From: Candidatus Woesearchaeota archaeon
Lineage (GTDB): Archaea > Nanobdellota > Nanobdellia > Woesearchaeales > BM511
Assembly (NCBI GenBank): GCA_002867475.1
Contig: PKTL01000023.1
Location: forward strand, 1-34,059
Reading direction: 5' to 3'
Length of the DNA: 34,059 bases
Made by a program: the position numbers and the translations under genes. Within the stretch, counting starts at the first letter, position 1. Every line of letters starts with the position of its first letter. Under the pieces are notes generated by a model. It saw only the letters and a program-made list of their open reading frames with translations. It searched no databases and was not told where the DNA came from. Below are positions 1 through 8,427 of the stretch, in pieces.

Positions 1-1
1 A

Positions 2-268
2 GAAAAAGAAGTTGATGATAAGACTCGAATAATAGTTGTTGAGGTTGGTGAAGATCAGGTTGGTTTGCTTGTTGATGAGGTAAGTGAAGTTCTTCGGATT
101 AATAGTGATAAGATTGAGCCTGCTCCTGCTTTGATCACTAACAAGGTTCATGCTGATTACATTGAAGGTGTTGGGATAATCGATGAAAGATTGATAATTC
201 TTTTGAACATTAGAAGCTTGCTTGGTGAAAAGATTATAGAACAATTGAAAGAGATATCAAAAAAATAA
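2..268 (+). CDS. cheW: CheW-like chemotaxis coupling protein, 3' part
   Basis: The reading frame is open from the left edge of the window, so the true start lies outside it; the TTG at 65 used by the ORF track is internal. The visible 88 residues carry the second half of a CheW SH3-like fold: VGLLVDEVSEVLRI, followed by a segment ending GVGIIDERLIILLNI and a helical tail. CheW links chemoreceptors to the CheA kinase in the cytoplasm. A receptor gene begins 56 nt downstream on the same strand, so the two are probably co-transcribed. Family identity is clear; only the N-terminal half is missing. Confidence 0.88.
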   Translation, partial: EKEVDDKTRIIVVEVGEDQVGLLVDEVSEVLRINSDKIEPAPALITNKVHADYIEGVGIIDERLIILLNIRSLLGEKIIEQLKEISKK

Positions 269-313
269 GTATAGCAATATTTATTAATGATCAATCTTAA
301 AATTTATCCAAAA

Positions 314-319
314 GAGGTG
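314..319 (+). promoter_or_regulatory. Shine-Dalgarno site fixing a TTG start
   Basis: GAGGTG lies five bases before the TTG at 325. No ATG competes nearby, so this site supports TTG as the true start of the chemoreceptor. Confidence 0.7.
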
Positions 320-324
320 GAGAA

Positions 325-2427
325 TTGAATCTAGAAAAAAGACTTTATATGTTTGCTGCAATATTTGTTGGAATTTCACTATTTTTAGGATTGGTGGGTT
401 ATATATCTATAAATATAATTCATGGTGAATTAGATGATGTTCAAGCAGTTTATGATGATACTGTTTTTCTTGAAAAGAAACTTAATGATCATTATGTGTG
501 GATGGAATCTTTATCAAATCAATTGATAATGGATGAAGAGTTTAATAAAGAACTAGATCCAACTAAATGCGATTTTGGGAAATGGTATTATGAATATATA
601 GAAAGTGATTCATTTAATAATTTACCAAGTGATATTCAATCTTTAATTCTTGAACTTGAAGAACCTCATTCTGATTTACATTTACATGGGAGTGAAATAA
701 AAGAATTATATGCAGATATTGATCTATCCTTGGAAGCATTTTTTGTTAATATAAAACTTTCACATTATATGTGGATGGATGATCTACAAAACGTTTGGAG
801 AGATAATGATGAAACCTTTGCGGGAATAACTGACCCTACTCAATGCAAGTATGGGAAATGGTATTATTCAATTAAGGGAACGGATTATTTTAATCAATTT
901 CCTAAAGAGATAAGAGATGCATTTTTAGAAGTTGAAGAATCACATGCATTAATACATGAAAGCGCTACTGAAATATTAGATATGGCTGATGTGAATGAAA
1001 AAATAATCGACCCTATAATAAAACAAGATGCAATGAATCTTTTCGATACAACAACAAGAGATCATGCAAAAGATCTTACCAATTCATTTGATGTTATAAT
1101 AAATTATGCTAAAGCTGAATCTCAAAAGAAAAATGATGCAATGGAAATATATTCAGTGGATGTGAAAGATGCTATAAGTATTATAAATAGTAAGATAGGA
1201 TTATATCAAGAATATCTTGATAGTGAAATAGAAATGGCAAATACTCATGTTAATAATGCAATGAGTATATCAACATTAGCCTTGATAATTTTACTTATTG
1301 CCGGTGCAATATTTGGTTTTCTTATAGCTATGAAAGTTGTAAAAGGGCTTGTTAAACCAATAAAAAGAATTGAATCAGATATGAAAAGAGTAAGTGAAGG
1401 CGATTTAACATTAGAGTCTATCAATTGTGAAAATAAGGAGTGTGGTGAACTAAAAGAGCTTTCTGCATCATTTAATTATATGGTTTCACAGTTTAAATTA
1501 TTGATAACTAATATCCTTGATAATTCTAATAAAGTTTCTCAAAGTGCTGAAAATTTAAGCGCGATGAGTCAAGAAGCAAATGCTAGTTCAGAACAGGTTA
1601 GTGCAACAATACAAGAGATAGCTAAAGGTGGACAAGTATTAAGCGTTAGTGCTAGCGATTCAAAACAAGCAACCGAAACACTATCTAATTCTGTAAACAA
1701 CATTGCTAGTACTGCTAACGATTCAAATAAGGAAGCTATAGAAACAAAAGAACTTGCAGTAAAAGGAAGCGAAGCTGCAAAAGATGCATCTGAAAAGATG
1801 AAAGTGCTTACTGAAACATTTAAGAGCAGTGCTTCAAAAATAGAGGAACTTGGCACTAAGACTCAAGAGATTAATAAGATTATTGAGGTTATTAATAGTA
1901 TCAGTGAACAGACTAATTTATTGGCACTTAACGCTGCGATTGAGGCGGCTCGAGCTGGTGAGGCTGGTAAAGGTTTTGCGGTTGTAGCTGATGAGGTCAG
2001 AAAACTTGCTGAAGAATCACAAAAAGCAACTAAACAGATTGAAGAAATGATTTCTGAAATAATTTCTAGTGTACAAAATTCAGTGGAAGGTATGCAGAAA
2101 GGAACTGTTGAGCTTGAAGAAGGTAATAAGGTTATAAGTGATGCTTTAAATTCTCTTAATACAATAGGATCTAAAGTAACTGGATTAACTTCTCAAATAG
2201 AAATGATAACTGCTGCAACTCAAGGTCAATTATCTTTGAATGATAAGGTGAAGAAATCTATTGATGAAGTTAGTAGTGTTGCTGAAGAAAGCGCTGCATC
2301 AACTGAAGAGGTTAGTGCAAGCATTGAAGAAATAACAGGTAGTGTTCAACAAGTTTCAACTAATGCTCAATCTCTTTCGCAAAATGCTGCTGATCTTAAA
2401 AAATTAGTTGATAAATTTCGATTATAA
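325..2427 (+). CDS. Methyl-accepting chemotaxis protein with two extracytoplasmic CZB-like domains
   Basis: 700-residue chemoreceptor. TM1 is about residues 8-32 and TM2 about 313-337, followed by HAMP ([18 protein letters not shown]) and a long MA signalling domain with the conserved hairpin tip [20 protein letters not shown] near residue 528. The region between the two membrane segments holds two copies of the CZB zinc-binding pattern: H56, C82 in CDFGKWYY, H115/H119; then H147, C174 in CKYGKWYY, H207/H211. Each copy has His, Cys-x-aromatic-Gly-Lys-Trp and HxxxH in order. CZB domains are known as zinc or redox sensors of bacterial receptors and cyclases, so this receptor plausibly senses zinc or an oxidant outside the cell. 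No C-terminal methylation-enzyme tether is seen. It follows cheW. Confidence 0.93.
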   Translation: MNLEKRLYMFAAIFVGISLFLGLVGYISINIIHGELDDVQAVYDDTVFLEKKLNDHYVWMESLSNQLIMDEEFNKELDPTKCDFGKWYYEYIESDSFNNLPSDIQSLILELEEPHSDLHLHGSEIKELYADIDLSLEAFFVNIKLSHYMWMDDLQNVWRDNDETFAGITDPTQCKYGKWYYSIKGTDYFNQFPKEIRDAFLEVEESHALIHESATEILDMADVNEKIIDPIIKQDAMNLFDTTTRDHAKDLTNSFDVIINYAKAESQKKNDAMEIYSVDVKDAISIINSKIGLYQEYLDSEIEMANTHVNNAMSISTLALIILLIAGAIFGFLIAMKVVKGLVKPIKRIESDMKRVSEGDLTLESINCENKECGELKELSASFNYMVSQFKLLITNILDNSNKVSQSAENLSAMSQEANASSEQVSATIQEIAKGGQVLSVSASDSKQATETLSNSVNNIASTANDSNKEAIETKELAVKGSEAAKDASEKMKVLTETFKSSASKIEELGTKTQEINKIIEVINSISEQTNLLALNAAIEAARAGEAGKGFAVVADEVRKLAEESQKATKQIEEMISEIISSVQNSVEGMQKGTVELEEGNKVISDALNSLNTIGSKVTGLTSQIEMITAATQGQLSLNDKVKKSIDEVSSVAEESAASTEEVSASIEEITGSVQQVSTNAQSLSQNAADLKKLVDKFRL

Positions 2428-2429
2428 GA

Positions 2430-2500
2430 TTCTTATTTTTTTTATCTTTATGGTTTTATTTTTTTAGGTTTTAGTCTTATTTTACTCTTTTTTTAGTAAT
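2430..2500 (+). terminator. T-rich terminator region after the chemoreceptor
   Basis: Directly after the receptor stop there are several runs of seven or eight T (TTTTTTTT, TTTTTTT, TTTTTTT) without a strong hairpin. Poly-T tracts are the usual archaeal termination signal. Confidence 0.55.
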
Positions 2501-2527
2501 TTTTTGAACAAATTTCAAAAGAAAACC

Positions 2528-2537
2528 TTTAAATATA
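2528..2537 (+). promoter_or_regulatory. TATA box of the signal peptidase-like gene
   Basis: TTTAAATATA is centred about 27 nt before the ATG at 2559, giving a transcript that begins at or next to the start codon. No Shine-Dalgarno site is present, so a leaderless mRNA is likely. Confidence 0.65.
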
Positions 2538-2558
2538 ATAATTTGTTACTAATTAGTG

Positions 2559-3116
2559 ATGAAAAAATTAGATTTGGGAAAATTCAGTATAATTTTAGCA
2601 TTAACAAGCTTTTTTCTAGTTTCATTTAGCTTTGGAGCAATAACTGAAAAGGTGTTTTTCGAAAATGATGATATATCTTTTGTAGATATAACTGGAAACG
2701 TTGTAGATCTTGGTATAGATGAAGAGATACCTAGTGAAATAGATTATTCAAGAGAAAAACCAAGCCCTGCAGATTGGATATCTGAATCAAGAATAAAAGT
2801 CTATAATGATAGGGTTGTAATATTGATCGATAATCCTGAATGGGCAAGATTCACAGATACAAACAGTATGGATCCAGTATTTGATGAAGATTCAAATGCT
2901 ATAGAAATTGTTCCAAAATCACCTAATGAGATAAATGTCGGAGATATTGTAAGCTTTCAATATGGTGAAGACACAATCATCCATAGAGTTATAAAAACTG
3001 ATTATGATGAAGAAGGCTGGTATATGATAACAAAAGGAGACAATAACCAGAAAGCCGACCCAACAAAGATAAGATTTGAACAAGTAAGAAGATTAGTTGT
3101 AGCAATAATCTATTGA
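2559..3116 (+). CDS. S26-family signal peptidase-like membrane protein
   Basis: The ORF track begins at a GTG (2556), but the ATG at 2559 fits the TATA box better, giving 185 residues. A single N-terminal membrane segment (about 8-28) is followed by a roughly 70-residue extracytoplasmic spacer and an S26 catalytic core: TNSMDP with Ser103, VGDIVSF, IIHRV with His142, and TKGDNN. The 39-residue Ser-His distance matches the Sec11-type Ser/His enzymes that remove signal peptides in archaea. The C-terminal membrane helix common in archaeal enzymes is not seen, and the spacer before the catalytic Ser is long. It may therefore be a specialised or substrate-restricted relative rather than the housekeeping peptidase. 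Its 3' end overlaps a convergent small gene by 7 nt. Confidence 0.8.
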   Translation: MKKLDLGKFSIILALTSFFLVSFSFGAITEKVFFENDDISFVDITGNVVDLGIDEEIPSEIDYSREKPSPADWISESRIKVYNDRVVILIDNPEWARFTDTNSMDPVFDEDSNAIEIVPKSPNEINVGDIVSFQYGEDTIIHRVIKTDYDEEGWYMITKGDNNQKADPTKIRFEQVRRLVVAIIY

Positions 3117-3373
3117 TAATTATTTAAGCAATTAGGATTTGGTTCATATACTATTTTAGGTAATTTCTTATACAAATTTACATTTTTAGCATTCAATTCA
3201 TCAAGAGGCATCGATTGATCTCCAGATTTCAAATGAGCTACTTGTGAAGGTATTTTAAGTTTTCTTTCACAACTTCCCATATATATTCTTTCAATAAGAA
3301 ATTTATGTGCGATATTTTTTCCTAATTCGTTTGATATAGAAGTATAATCTTTAACTAAATCTATAATTCCCAT
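3110..3373 (-). CDS. Hypothetical protein, 87 aa
   Basis: I do not recognise the family. The protein is soluble and mixed in composition, begins MGIIDLVKDYTSIS and has no membrane segment or obvious metal site beyond two scattered cysteines. A TATA-like box 26 nt upstream of the ATG supports it as a real, leaderless gene. It converges with the signal peptidase-like gene (7-nt overlap) and diverges from the radical SAM gene. Confidence 0.6.
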   Translation of the reverse strand: MGIIDLVKDYTSISNELGKNIAHKFLIERIYMGSCERKLKIPSQVAHLKSGDQSMPLDELNAKNVNLYKKLPKIVYEPNPNCLNNYQ

Positions 3374-3394
3374 TTTTTTAGTAACATGTAGAGA

Positions 3395-3404
3395 ATATAT
3401 AAAT
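3395..3404 (-). promoter_or_regulatory. TATA box for the 87-aa gene
   Basis: On the minus strand this reads ATTTATATAT, centred about 26 nt before the ATG at 3373. Confidence 0.6.
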
Positions 3405-3427
3405 CTAATGGGTGCTTTTAGTCAATG

Positions 3428-3437
3428 TTTTTAAATA
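3428..3437 (+). promoter_or_regulatory. TATA box of the radical SAM-map operon
   Basis: TTTTTAAATA is centred about 23-26 nt before the two consecutive ATG codons at 3455 and 3458. Box spacing elsewhere in the window slightly favours the second ATG. Confidence 0.65.
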
Positions 3438-3454
3438 GCTAAAAATTTCTTATA

Positions 3455-4792
3455 ATGATGAAAGTATTACTTATTTATTCACCATTTTGTACTCCAGCAA
3501 CGCCCCCTTATGCGATTGCAAACATATATTCTTTTCTAAAAGTAAATAGTGTTGATGTTGATATTTTAGATCTGAATTTAGAATTTCATAAATTAAAATT
3601 TCCAAAAGAATATGATTATTATAGGGATTTCATATTGGAAGATTATGAAGAAAAAACTAACGAATTCATGAAAGAATCATCAAAAATATATTCTGAAAAT
3701 AACAAGAAGATAGTGAAAGGTGAAAAACCTGAATCATTTGATGAATTAATAGAACTCATCAGATCAAAAAAACCAGATCTTGTCGCATTTAGCGTTGTCT
3801 ATTCAAGTCAAGTATTCTATACAAAAGCTTTGATAGAAGAATTAAATAAAGAGGGAATCAAATGTGTTATAGGAGGACCTGCAATAAACGATAAGCTAAA
3901 AGAAAAAGCAACATTTTGCAACAATGAATTTGAACTATTGAATCATATCAATTCAAGTATTAAACCAAACAAAGCAAAAGTTCATGATTATATAGATTTT
4001 TCATCATTTCAAGATTATTTCATAAAAGAAAAAAATAAAGTATTACCTATAAAGACATGCACAACATGTTATTATAAGCAATGCGCATTTTGTACACATC
4101 ATCAGCATACTTGCTATTATGAATTTCCTTTAGAATTTATTGAAAAAACAATTACAAAAAATAATTCAAAATATTGGTTTTTTATTGATGATATGATACA
4201 CGAAAAAAGGCTTTTGCAGATAGCAGAAATCATGAAACAAAAAAAAGTTATTTGGACATGTCAATTAAGACCAACAAAGTTTAGTAAAGAGACATTGCAA
4301 ACATTAAGCGATTCAGGATTGAAGATGATAATTTGGGGTGTAGAATCAGGAAATGATAGGGTATTAAAATTGATGAGAAAAGGAACAAACAAGATTGAGA
4401 TAAGCCAGATACTAAAAGATTCACATATTGCTGGGATAAAGAATGTCATCTATACAATGTTTGGTTTCCCAACTGAAACAAAGGAAGAATTCATTGAAAC
4501 TATCAAATTCCTTCAAGAAAATAATGAATATATAGATCTGGTTTCAACAAGTATTTTCGGGCTTCAAAAAGGAACAGTAATCTATGATCGACCAGACCTT
4601 TTTGAAATAAAAAAGATACATGAAAAGAAAAGAACAGTTTTGGAGCCAAAGATAACATATGATGTTGAATCCGGTTTGACAAATGAAGAAGCAACAAAAT
4701 TAAGACAGAAATATAAAAAAACAATTGAAAAGATTAATAAGTATCCAAAAACAATGAATTTTTTTAGAGAACACATGTTGATAATTGATTAA
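3455..4792 (+). CDS. B12-binding domain radical SAM protein
   Basis: 445 residues. The N-terminal part (about 1-170) starts MKVLLIYSPF and contains KPDLVAFSVVYSS and KCVIGGPA, as in cobalamin-binding domains of class B radical SAM enzymes. The radical SAM core follows, with cysteines 202, 205, 210 and 213 in KTCTTCYYKQCAFCTHH. The last three form C-x4-C-x2-C instead of the usual C-x3-C-x2-C, with one extra Cys three residues earlier. Later core motifs include WTCQLRPTKFS, IIWGVESGNDRVLKLMRKG and YTMFGFPTETKEE, typical of the TIM barrel. Substrate is unknown; related enzymes methylate or modify lipids, cofactors or peptides. It ends 2 nt before map, with which it should be co-transcribed. Confidence 0.82.
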   Translation: MMKVLLIYSPFCTPATPPYAIANIYSFLKVNSVDVDILDLNLEFHKLKFPKEYDYYRDFILEDYEEKTNEFMKESSKIYSENNKKIVKGEKPESFDELIELIRSKKPDLVAFSVVYSSQVFYTKALIEELNKEGIKCVIGGPAINDKLKEKATFCNNEFELLNHINSSIKPNKAKVHDYIDFSSFQDYFIKEKNKVLPIKTCTTCYYKQCAFCTHHQHTCYYEFPLEFIEKTITKNNSKYWFFIDDMIHEKRLLQIAEIMKQKKVIWTCQLRPTKFSKETLQTLSDSGLKMIIWGVESGNDRVLKLMRKGTNKIEISQILKDSHIAGIKNVIYTMFGFPTETKEEFIETIKFLQENNEYIDLVSTSIFGLQKGTVIYDRPDLFEIKKIHEKKRTVLEPKITYDVESGLTNEEATKLRQKYKKTIEKINKYPKTMNFFREHMLIID

Positions 4793-4794
4793 AG

Positions 4795-5688
4795 ATGGAT
4801 AAGGAAACCGAACAAAAATATGTAGAAGCTGGTACGATAGCAAAACAAGCTAGAGATTATGGTAAAGATTTGATTAAGGTAGGTGCAAACCTAAAAGATG
4901 TGCTTGAATCTATTGAAAATAAGATAATTGAACTCGGTGGTGGTTGTGCGTTTCCTCCACAGATAAGCGTAAACCAGATAGCTGCACATTATTGTGCTGA
5001 CCCTGATGAAGAGACAGTCTTTGAAACTGGAGATATGTGCAAACTTGATCTAGGTGTTGAAATTGATGGTTACATAGCAGATACTGCAGTAACTGTTTAT
5101 CTTGGCGATGATGAGAACATGAAACTTTTGTCAGATGCTAGCAAAGCAGCACTCAATGCAGCATTAAATCTTGTTAAACCAGGAGTTAAATTAAAAGAGC
5201 TTGGTTCTGCAATTAGTAAAGAGATTGAAAGTCGAGGTTTTCAACCAATAAGAAACCTTAGCGGTCATGGGCTTGATAGGTATGTGATACATACTAAACC
5301 AACGATTCCAAATTATGATAATGGAGATAATACAACTTTGAAAGAAGGGGATGTTATAGCGATTGAACCTTTTGCAACTAATGGTGTTGGTCTTATTTAT
5401 GAAACTGAAAGTTCTAATATTTTTAGTGAGATTTCAAGCAAGCCTATTCGAAGCATGTATGCAAGAGAAGTGTTGAAATTAGTAAAAGAGTTTAAAGGTT
5501 TACCTTTTACAACAAGGCAAATTAGTAGAAAATTAGGAATGGGAAAAACTAGACTTGGAATAAATGAATTACTAAAGGCTGGAATAATAAGAGGCTATCC
5601 TCCACTTCCAGAACAAAAAGGTGGAATGGTAAGCCAACATGAGCATACAATAATAGTAAAAGATGAACCTATAGTTACAACAAGATAA
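4795..5688 (+). CDS. map: Methionine aminopeptidase, type II (archaeal)
   Basis: 297 residues, the normal length for archaeal type II enzymes, which remove the initiator methionine from nascent proteins. The pita-bread fold metal ligands are visible: KLDLGVEIDGYIADTAVT (two Asp), LSGHGL (His), AIEPFAT (Glu) and QHEHT near the C-terminus (Glu); the substrate-side His is in AAHYCADP. The helical insertion typical of type II appears as RQISRKLGMGKTRLGINELLKAG, a winged-helix-like segment. The ATG lies 2 nt after the radical SAM stop, so expression is coupled to that gene. Converges with hisS, 2 nt away. Confidence 0.95.
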   Translation: MDKETEQKYVEAGTIAKQARDYGKDLIKVGANLKDVLESIENKIIELGGGCAFPPQISVNQIAAHYCADPDEETVFETGDMCKLDLGVEIDGYIADTAVTVYLGDDENMKLLSDASKAALNAALNLVKPGVKLKELGSAISKEIESRGFQPIRNLSGHGLDRYVIHTKPTIPNYDNGDNTTLKEGDVIAIEPFATNGVGLIYETESSNIFSEISSKPIRSMYAREVLKLVKEFKGLPFTTRQISRKLGMGKTRLGINELLKAGIIRGYPPLPEQKGGMVSQHEHTIIVKDEPIVTTR

Positions 5689-5690
5689 AA

Positions 5691-6926
5691 TTATTTCTCT
5701 TTACCTGTTTTTAGATCTTTGATTTTATAGGATTTATTTTTGGTTTCTTCATCACCAATAACTATTAAGTTTTTAGCGTTGATGCTGTTAGCATAATTCA
5801 TCTGCTTCTTGAAATTACGATTAGCAACCTCAATTTCAACACTATTGCCTTTTTTCCTTAAACTATTAGCAACCTCAATAGCATAAGAGCTGTTTTCCTC
5901 ACCCATTATAGCAATAAAGTAATCAGTAGAAAGCTCTAATTTTTTCAGTAATCCTTTTTTTTCAAGCAGTAAAGCTAAAACTGCGTCACCCATACCAAAA
6001 CCAATGCCTGGACAACGCTCTCCATTAAAGACTCCAACAAGGTCATCATACCTGCCACCACCAGCAACAGCTCTAAATTCACCAGTTCGGTCATAAAGCT
6101 CGAAAACGATTCCCGTATAATAGTCAAATCCTCTAATAACACTCAAATCAAGAACCATTAAATCTTTTAATCCAAAATCAGTAAGGTAATCAGATATCTG
6201 TTTCACATTCTCAAAAGCATCCTTATCATAGTCTAAACCACTTTTTTCAAGATCTTCAACAGATTTCACAGTGAATAAAAGATTTATCTTATCAATTTGC
6301 GAATCATTAAGTCCATTATCTTTCAATCCTAGGACAAAATCCTTCTCGCTGATCTTTGCTTTCTTATCAATCAATTTGAATACTGGTTGAATATTTTTGA
6401 TCTTAATATTTTTAAATATGCTATTGATAAGTTCTCTTTGACTAAGCCTAATAAAAAAATCATCTTTTGTAAGACCTAATTCCAAAAGGATGTTAGAAGC
6501 AAGAGCAATATTTTCAGCATCAGCAATAGGAGTTTCAACGCCAAGGCAATCAGCATTGAATTGCACAAAACCACGAAGCCGCCCCTTTTGAGGTCTTTCA
6601 TACCTAAAACACTGACTGACACTAAACCATTTCATGGGTTTTTTTAGTTCTTTTTGCTTTTGAACGACAAGTCTAGCAACGCTAGGTGTTGTTTCAGGCC
6701 TAAGAGTTATCTTTCTATCGCCTTTATCAGTAAAATTATATAATTGGCTGGTTATCTCTTCTCCGCTTTTAGCAGTAAAAAGCTCTAATGGTTCGATTAT
6801 TGGAGTATCTATCTCTTTATAGCCAAAGCTATTTGCTACCTTTCTCCAAGCGTCAAAAATATAATTTTCGACAACCATGTCTTCTGGGTAAAAATCCCTT
6901 ACGCCAATATACTTATTTATTTTCAT
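5691..6926 (-). CDS. hisS: Histidyl-tRNA synthetase
   Basis: 411 residues, class II synthetase charging tRNA-His. Motif 2 is FRYERPQKGRLRGFVQFNAD, the histidine-binding segment is RGFDYYTGIVFELYD, the glycine-rich stretch is AGGGRYDDLVG and motif 3 is GIGFGMGDAVLALL. The C-terminal 90 residues (from about YFIAIMGEEN) form the anticodon-binding domain. The ATG at 6926 is 25-27 nt from a TATA box shared with the divergent HD gene, which supports this start and a leaderless transcript. Length and motifs are complete. Confidence 0.96.
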   Translation of the reverse strand: MKINKYIGVRDFYPEDMVVENYIFDAWRKVANSFGYKEIDTPIIEPLELFTAKSGEEITSQLYNFTDKGDRKITLRPETTPSVARLVVQKQKELKKPMKWFSVSQCFRYERPQKGRLRGFVQFNADCLGVETPIADAENIALASNILLELGLTKDDFFIRLSQRELINSIFKNIKIKNIQPVFKLIDKKAKISEKDFVLGLKDNGLNDSQIDKINLLFTVKSVEDLEKSGLDYDKDAFENVKQISDYLTDFGLKDLMVLDLSVIRGFDYYTGIVFELYDRTGEFRAVAGGGRYDDLVGVFNGERCPGIGFGMGDAVLALLLEKKGLLKKLELSTDYFIAIMGEENSSYAIEVANSLRKKGNSVEIEVANRNFKKQMNYANSINAKNLIVIGDEETKNKSYKIKDLKTGKEK

Positions 6927-6947
6927 ATAAACAGAAGAGGGGTCAAG

Positions 6948-6958
6948 TTTTTAAATAA
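6948..6958. promoter_or_regulatory. Shared bidirectional TATA box, hisS / HD phosphohydrolase
   Basis: TTTTTAAATAA sits in the 51-nt gap between two divergent ATG codons. Its centre (6953) is about 25 nt from the plus-strand ATG (6978) and 27 nt from the minus-strand ATG (6926). No second box is visible, so one nearly palindromic element probably drives both genes. Confidence 0.65.
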
Positions 6959-6977
6959 CTTATGGTTCTAAAAAAAC

Positions 6978-7583
6978 ATGGAAAAGCTTGAAAAATTATT
7001 TGAATTTTACAGGGTGATTGAAAAATTAAAAGATGTTAAGCGTTTTTCTACTCAACCTCAATTCAGTGAAACAACTGCTGAACATTCTTGGAAAACAATA
7101 ATGATGACTTATTCAACTGCGAAGGAATTAGATTTAGATATGGATATTCTTCACGCTGTTAAAATAGCTATGGTTCATGATCTTCCAGAATTATTGGTTG
7201 GAGATACAGATAATCTTCTTGTCTATGATGGTAAAATAAGCGTTATTGATAAAGAAACTGAAGAAGAAAGCGCAATGAAAAATATTTCAAAATTAGTGTC
7301 AAATGAGTTAGGGAATGAATTATTTGATTTGTGGAAAGAATATCAGATGAATGAAACAAGAGAAGCTAAATTTGTAAAAGCAATGGATAAATTAGAAGCA
7401 ATATCTCACATCTTATATTCAGAAGAAAAGAACGCAAGACTTGACCACACAGTTCAGTATGCAGATAAGGCAATATTAAATTTTCCAGAATTAAAACCTT
7501 TTTATTCAATCTTTAAAAGGAAACTAAAAAAAAGATTTGAAAAGCAAGGAATGGAATGGAAAGAAGAATATGAATTAATTTAA
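6978..7583 (+). CDS. HD-domain phosphohydrolase (YfbR/HDDC2-like 5'-nucleotidase)
   Basis: 201 residues with the metal-binding HD pattern: His36 in TTAEHSW, His67-Asp68 in AMVHDLPELLVGDT and a later Asp in KAMDKLEAI. The order and the sequence VHDLPE...GD match the YfbR/HDDC2 group, whose members dephosphorylate deoxynucleoside 5'-monophosphates. A cytosolic nucleotide-salvage or pool-cleaning role is therefore likely, though substrate cannot be read from sequence. The gene is leaderless and shares a promoter with hisS. Confidence 0.85.
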   Translation: MEKLEKLFEFYRVIEKLKDVKRFSTQPQFSETTAEHSWKTIMMTYSTAKELDLDMDILHAVKIAMVHDLPELLVGDTDNLLVYDGKISVIDKETEEESAMKNISKLVSNELGNELFDLWKEYQMNETREAKFVKAMDKLEAISHILYSEEKNARLDHTVQYADKAILNFPELKPFYSIFKRKLKKRFEKQGMEWKEEYELI

Positions 7584-7624
7584 CATGAAAAATTGTTTAC
7601 TTTATAGTGATTAAAATAATCAAG

Positions 7625-7635
7625 TTTTTAAATAA
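7625..7635 (+). promoter_or_regulatory. TATA box of the HD-like gene
   Basis: TTTTTAAATAA is centred 26 nt before the ATG at 7656, the same arrangement as at hisS and the radical SAM gene. Confidence 0.65.
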
Positions 7636-7655
7636 AAAAGAATTTCTAGACTCTT

Positions 7656-8303
7656 ATGGGTATAAAAGAAGATATTGATCTTTTGTTTAATAGTAATCTT
7701 GATAGTCCTAGCTTTCTATATAATAATGAATATAATAAATTCATTGCTTCACATGCTTACACTCTCTCAGCAGACCATGATGGTAACGGAATGTATGCTG
7801 GAATAGCAGGAAGATTAATGGATGTGGGAAGAGTGATAAATGGATCAGATATTGATTCAAACACCTTGATATTGACTAAAGAAGTGATGGAAAAAAATGA
7901 ATTTTCTTATGATGATACAAATAGGGTTCTTGATATATTAGATTCATATAAATGTGAAATAGGCAAATCTTTACCAAAATCTATCGAAGCAAAAATGCTA
8001 TCAACAACAGATATGTATTTTCAATTAACAAGCAATTTTTTCTTAAGAGCACATGAAACAGAAAAATTTCCTGATTTCATCGATTATTGCAATTGGGTTC
8101 TTGAAAAGATAGATATGACTTATAGAAGACATTTCGATTCATTACAATTACCAAATAAAAGGTTCTTAGATTCATTACAAGCGATATATTATCATGCAAA
8201 TGATATGGATGAGATAAAAAAAGCATTATGGATAACATTTGATAGAGAGCTTGAAATGGGAAACATAATCCAAAAAAATAAAGGTCTTCATACCTTTATC
8301 TAA
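7656..8303 (+). CDS. HD-like protein lacking the HD dyad (hypothetical)
   Basis: 215 residues, not assigned to a named family. The helical layout resembles an HD domain: His33 in FIASHAY, then a helix YAGIAGRLMDVGR where an HD enzyme would read LLHDIG, then EFSYDDTNRVLDILDSYK and SIEAKMLSTTDMYFQL, which resembles the last HD-domain segment with its Asp. The catalytic His of the dyad is replaced by Met55 while Asp56 is kept. If this alignment is right, the protein is a degenerate HD domain, perhaps nucleotide-binding without hydrolysis. The gene has its own TATA box and follows a genuine HD enzyme. Confidence 0.55.
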   Translation: MGIKEDIDLLFNSNLDSPSFLYNNEYNKFIASHAYTLSADHDGNGMYAGIAGRLMDVGRVINGSDIDSNTLILTKEVMEKNEFSYDDTNRVLDILDSYKCEIGKSLPKSIEAKMLSTTDMYFQLTSNFFLRAHETEKFPDFIDYCNWVLEKIDMTYRRHFDSLQLPNKRFLDSLQAIYYHANDMDEIKKALWITFDRELEMGNIIQKNKGLHTFI

Positions 8304-8373
8304 AATAATCTTTTATAATCTTCTTCTAATTTTTTATATAAAATATAATAGGTATAGTAGGTATATGCCATAA

Positions 8374-8385
8374 GGATATATATTT
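8374..8385 (+). promoter_or_regulatory. Probable TATA box of the CBS gene
   Basis: GATATATATTTT centred near 8380 would start transcription around 8405 and leave a short leader containing the GGGGTGG ribosome site. A second AT-rich candidate lies near 8395-8405, so the choice is uncertain. Confidence 0.4.
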
Positions 8386-8414
8386 TTCATACAATATTTA
8401 TATTATAATCTTTT

Positions 8415-8421
8415 GGGGTGG
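8415..8421 (+). promoter_or_regulatory. Shine-Dalgarno site of the CBS gene
   Basis: GGGGTGG is six bases before the ATG at 8428. It argues against the TTG at 8413 chosen by the ORF track. Confidence 0.65.
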
Positions 8422-8427
8422 TTGAAA

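Noticed and set aside
1569-1856. 95-aa minus-strand ORF within the receptor gene
   Set aside because: It is the antisense shadow of the Ala/Ser-rich MA coiled coil and has no promoter or ribosome site.
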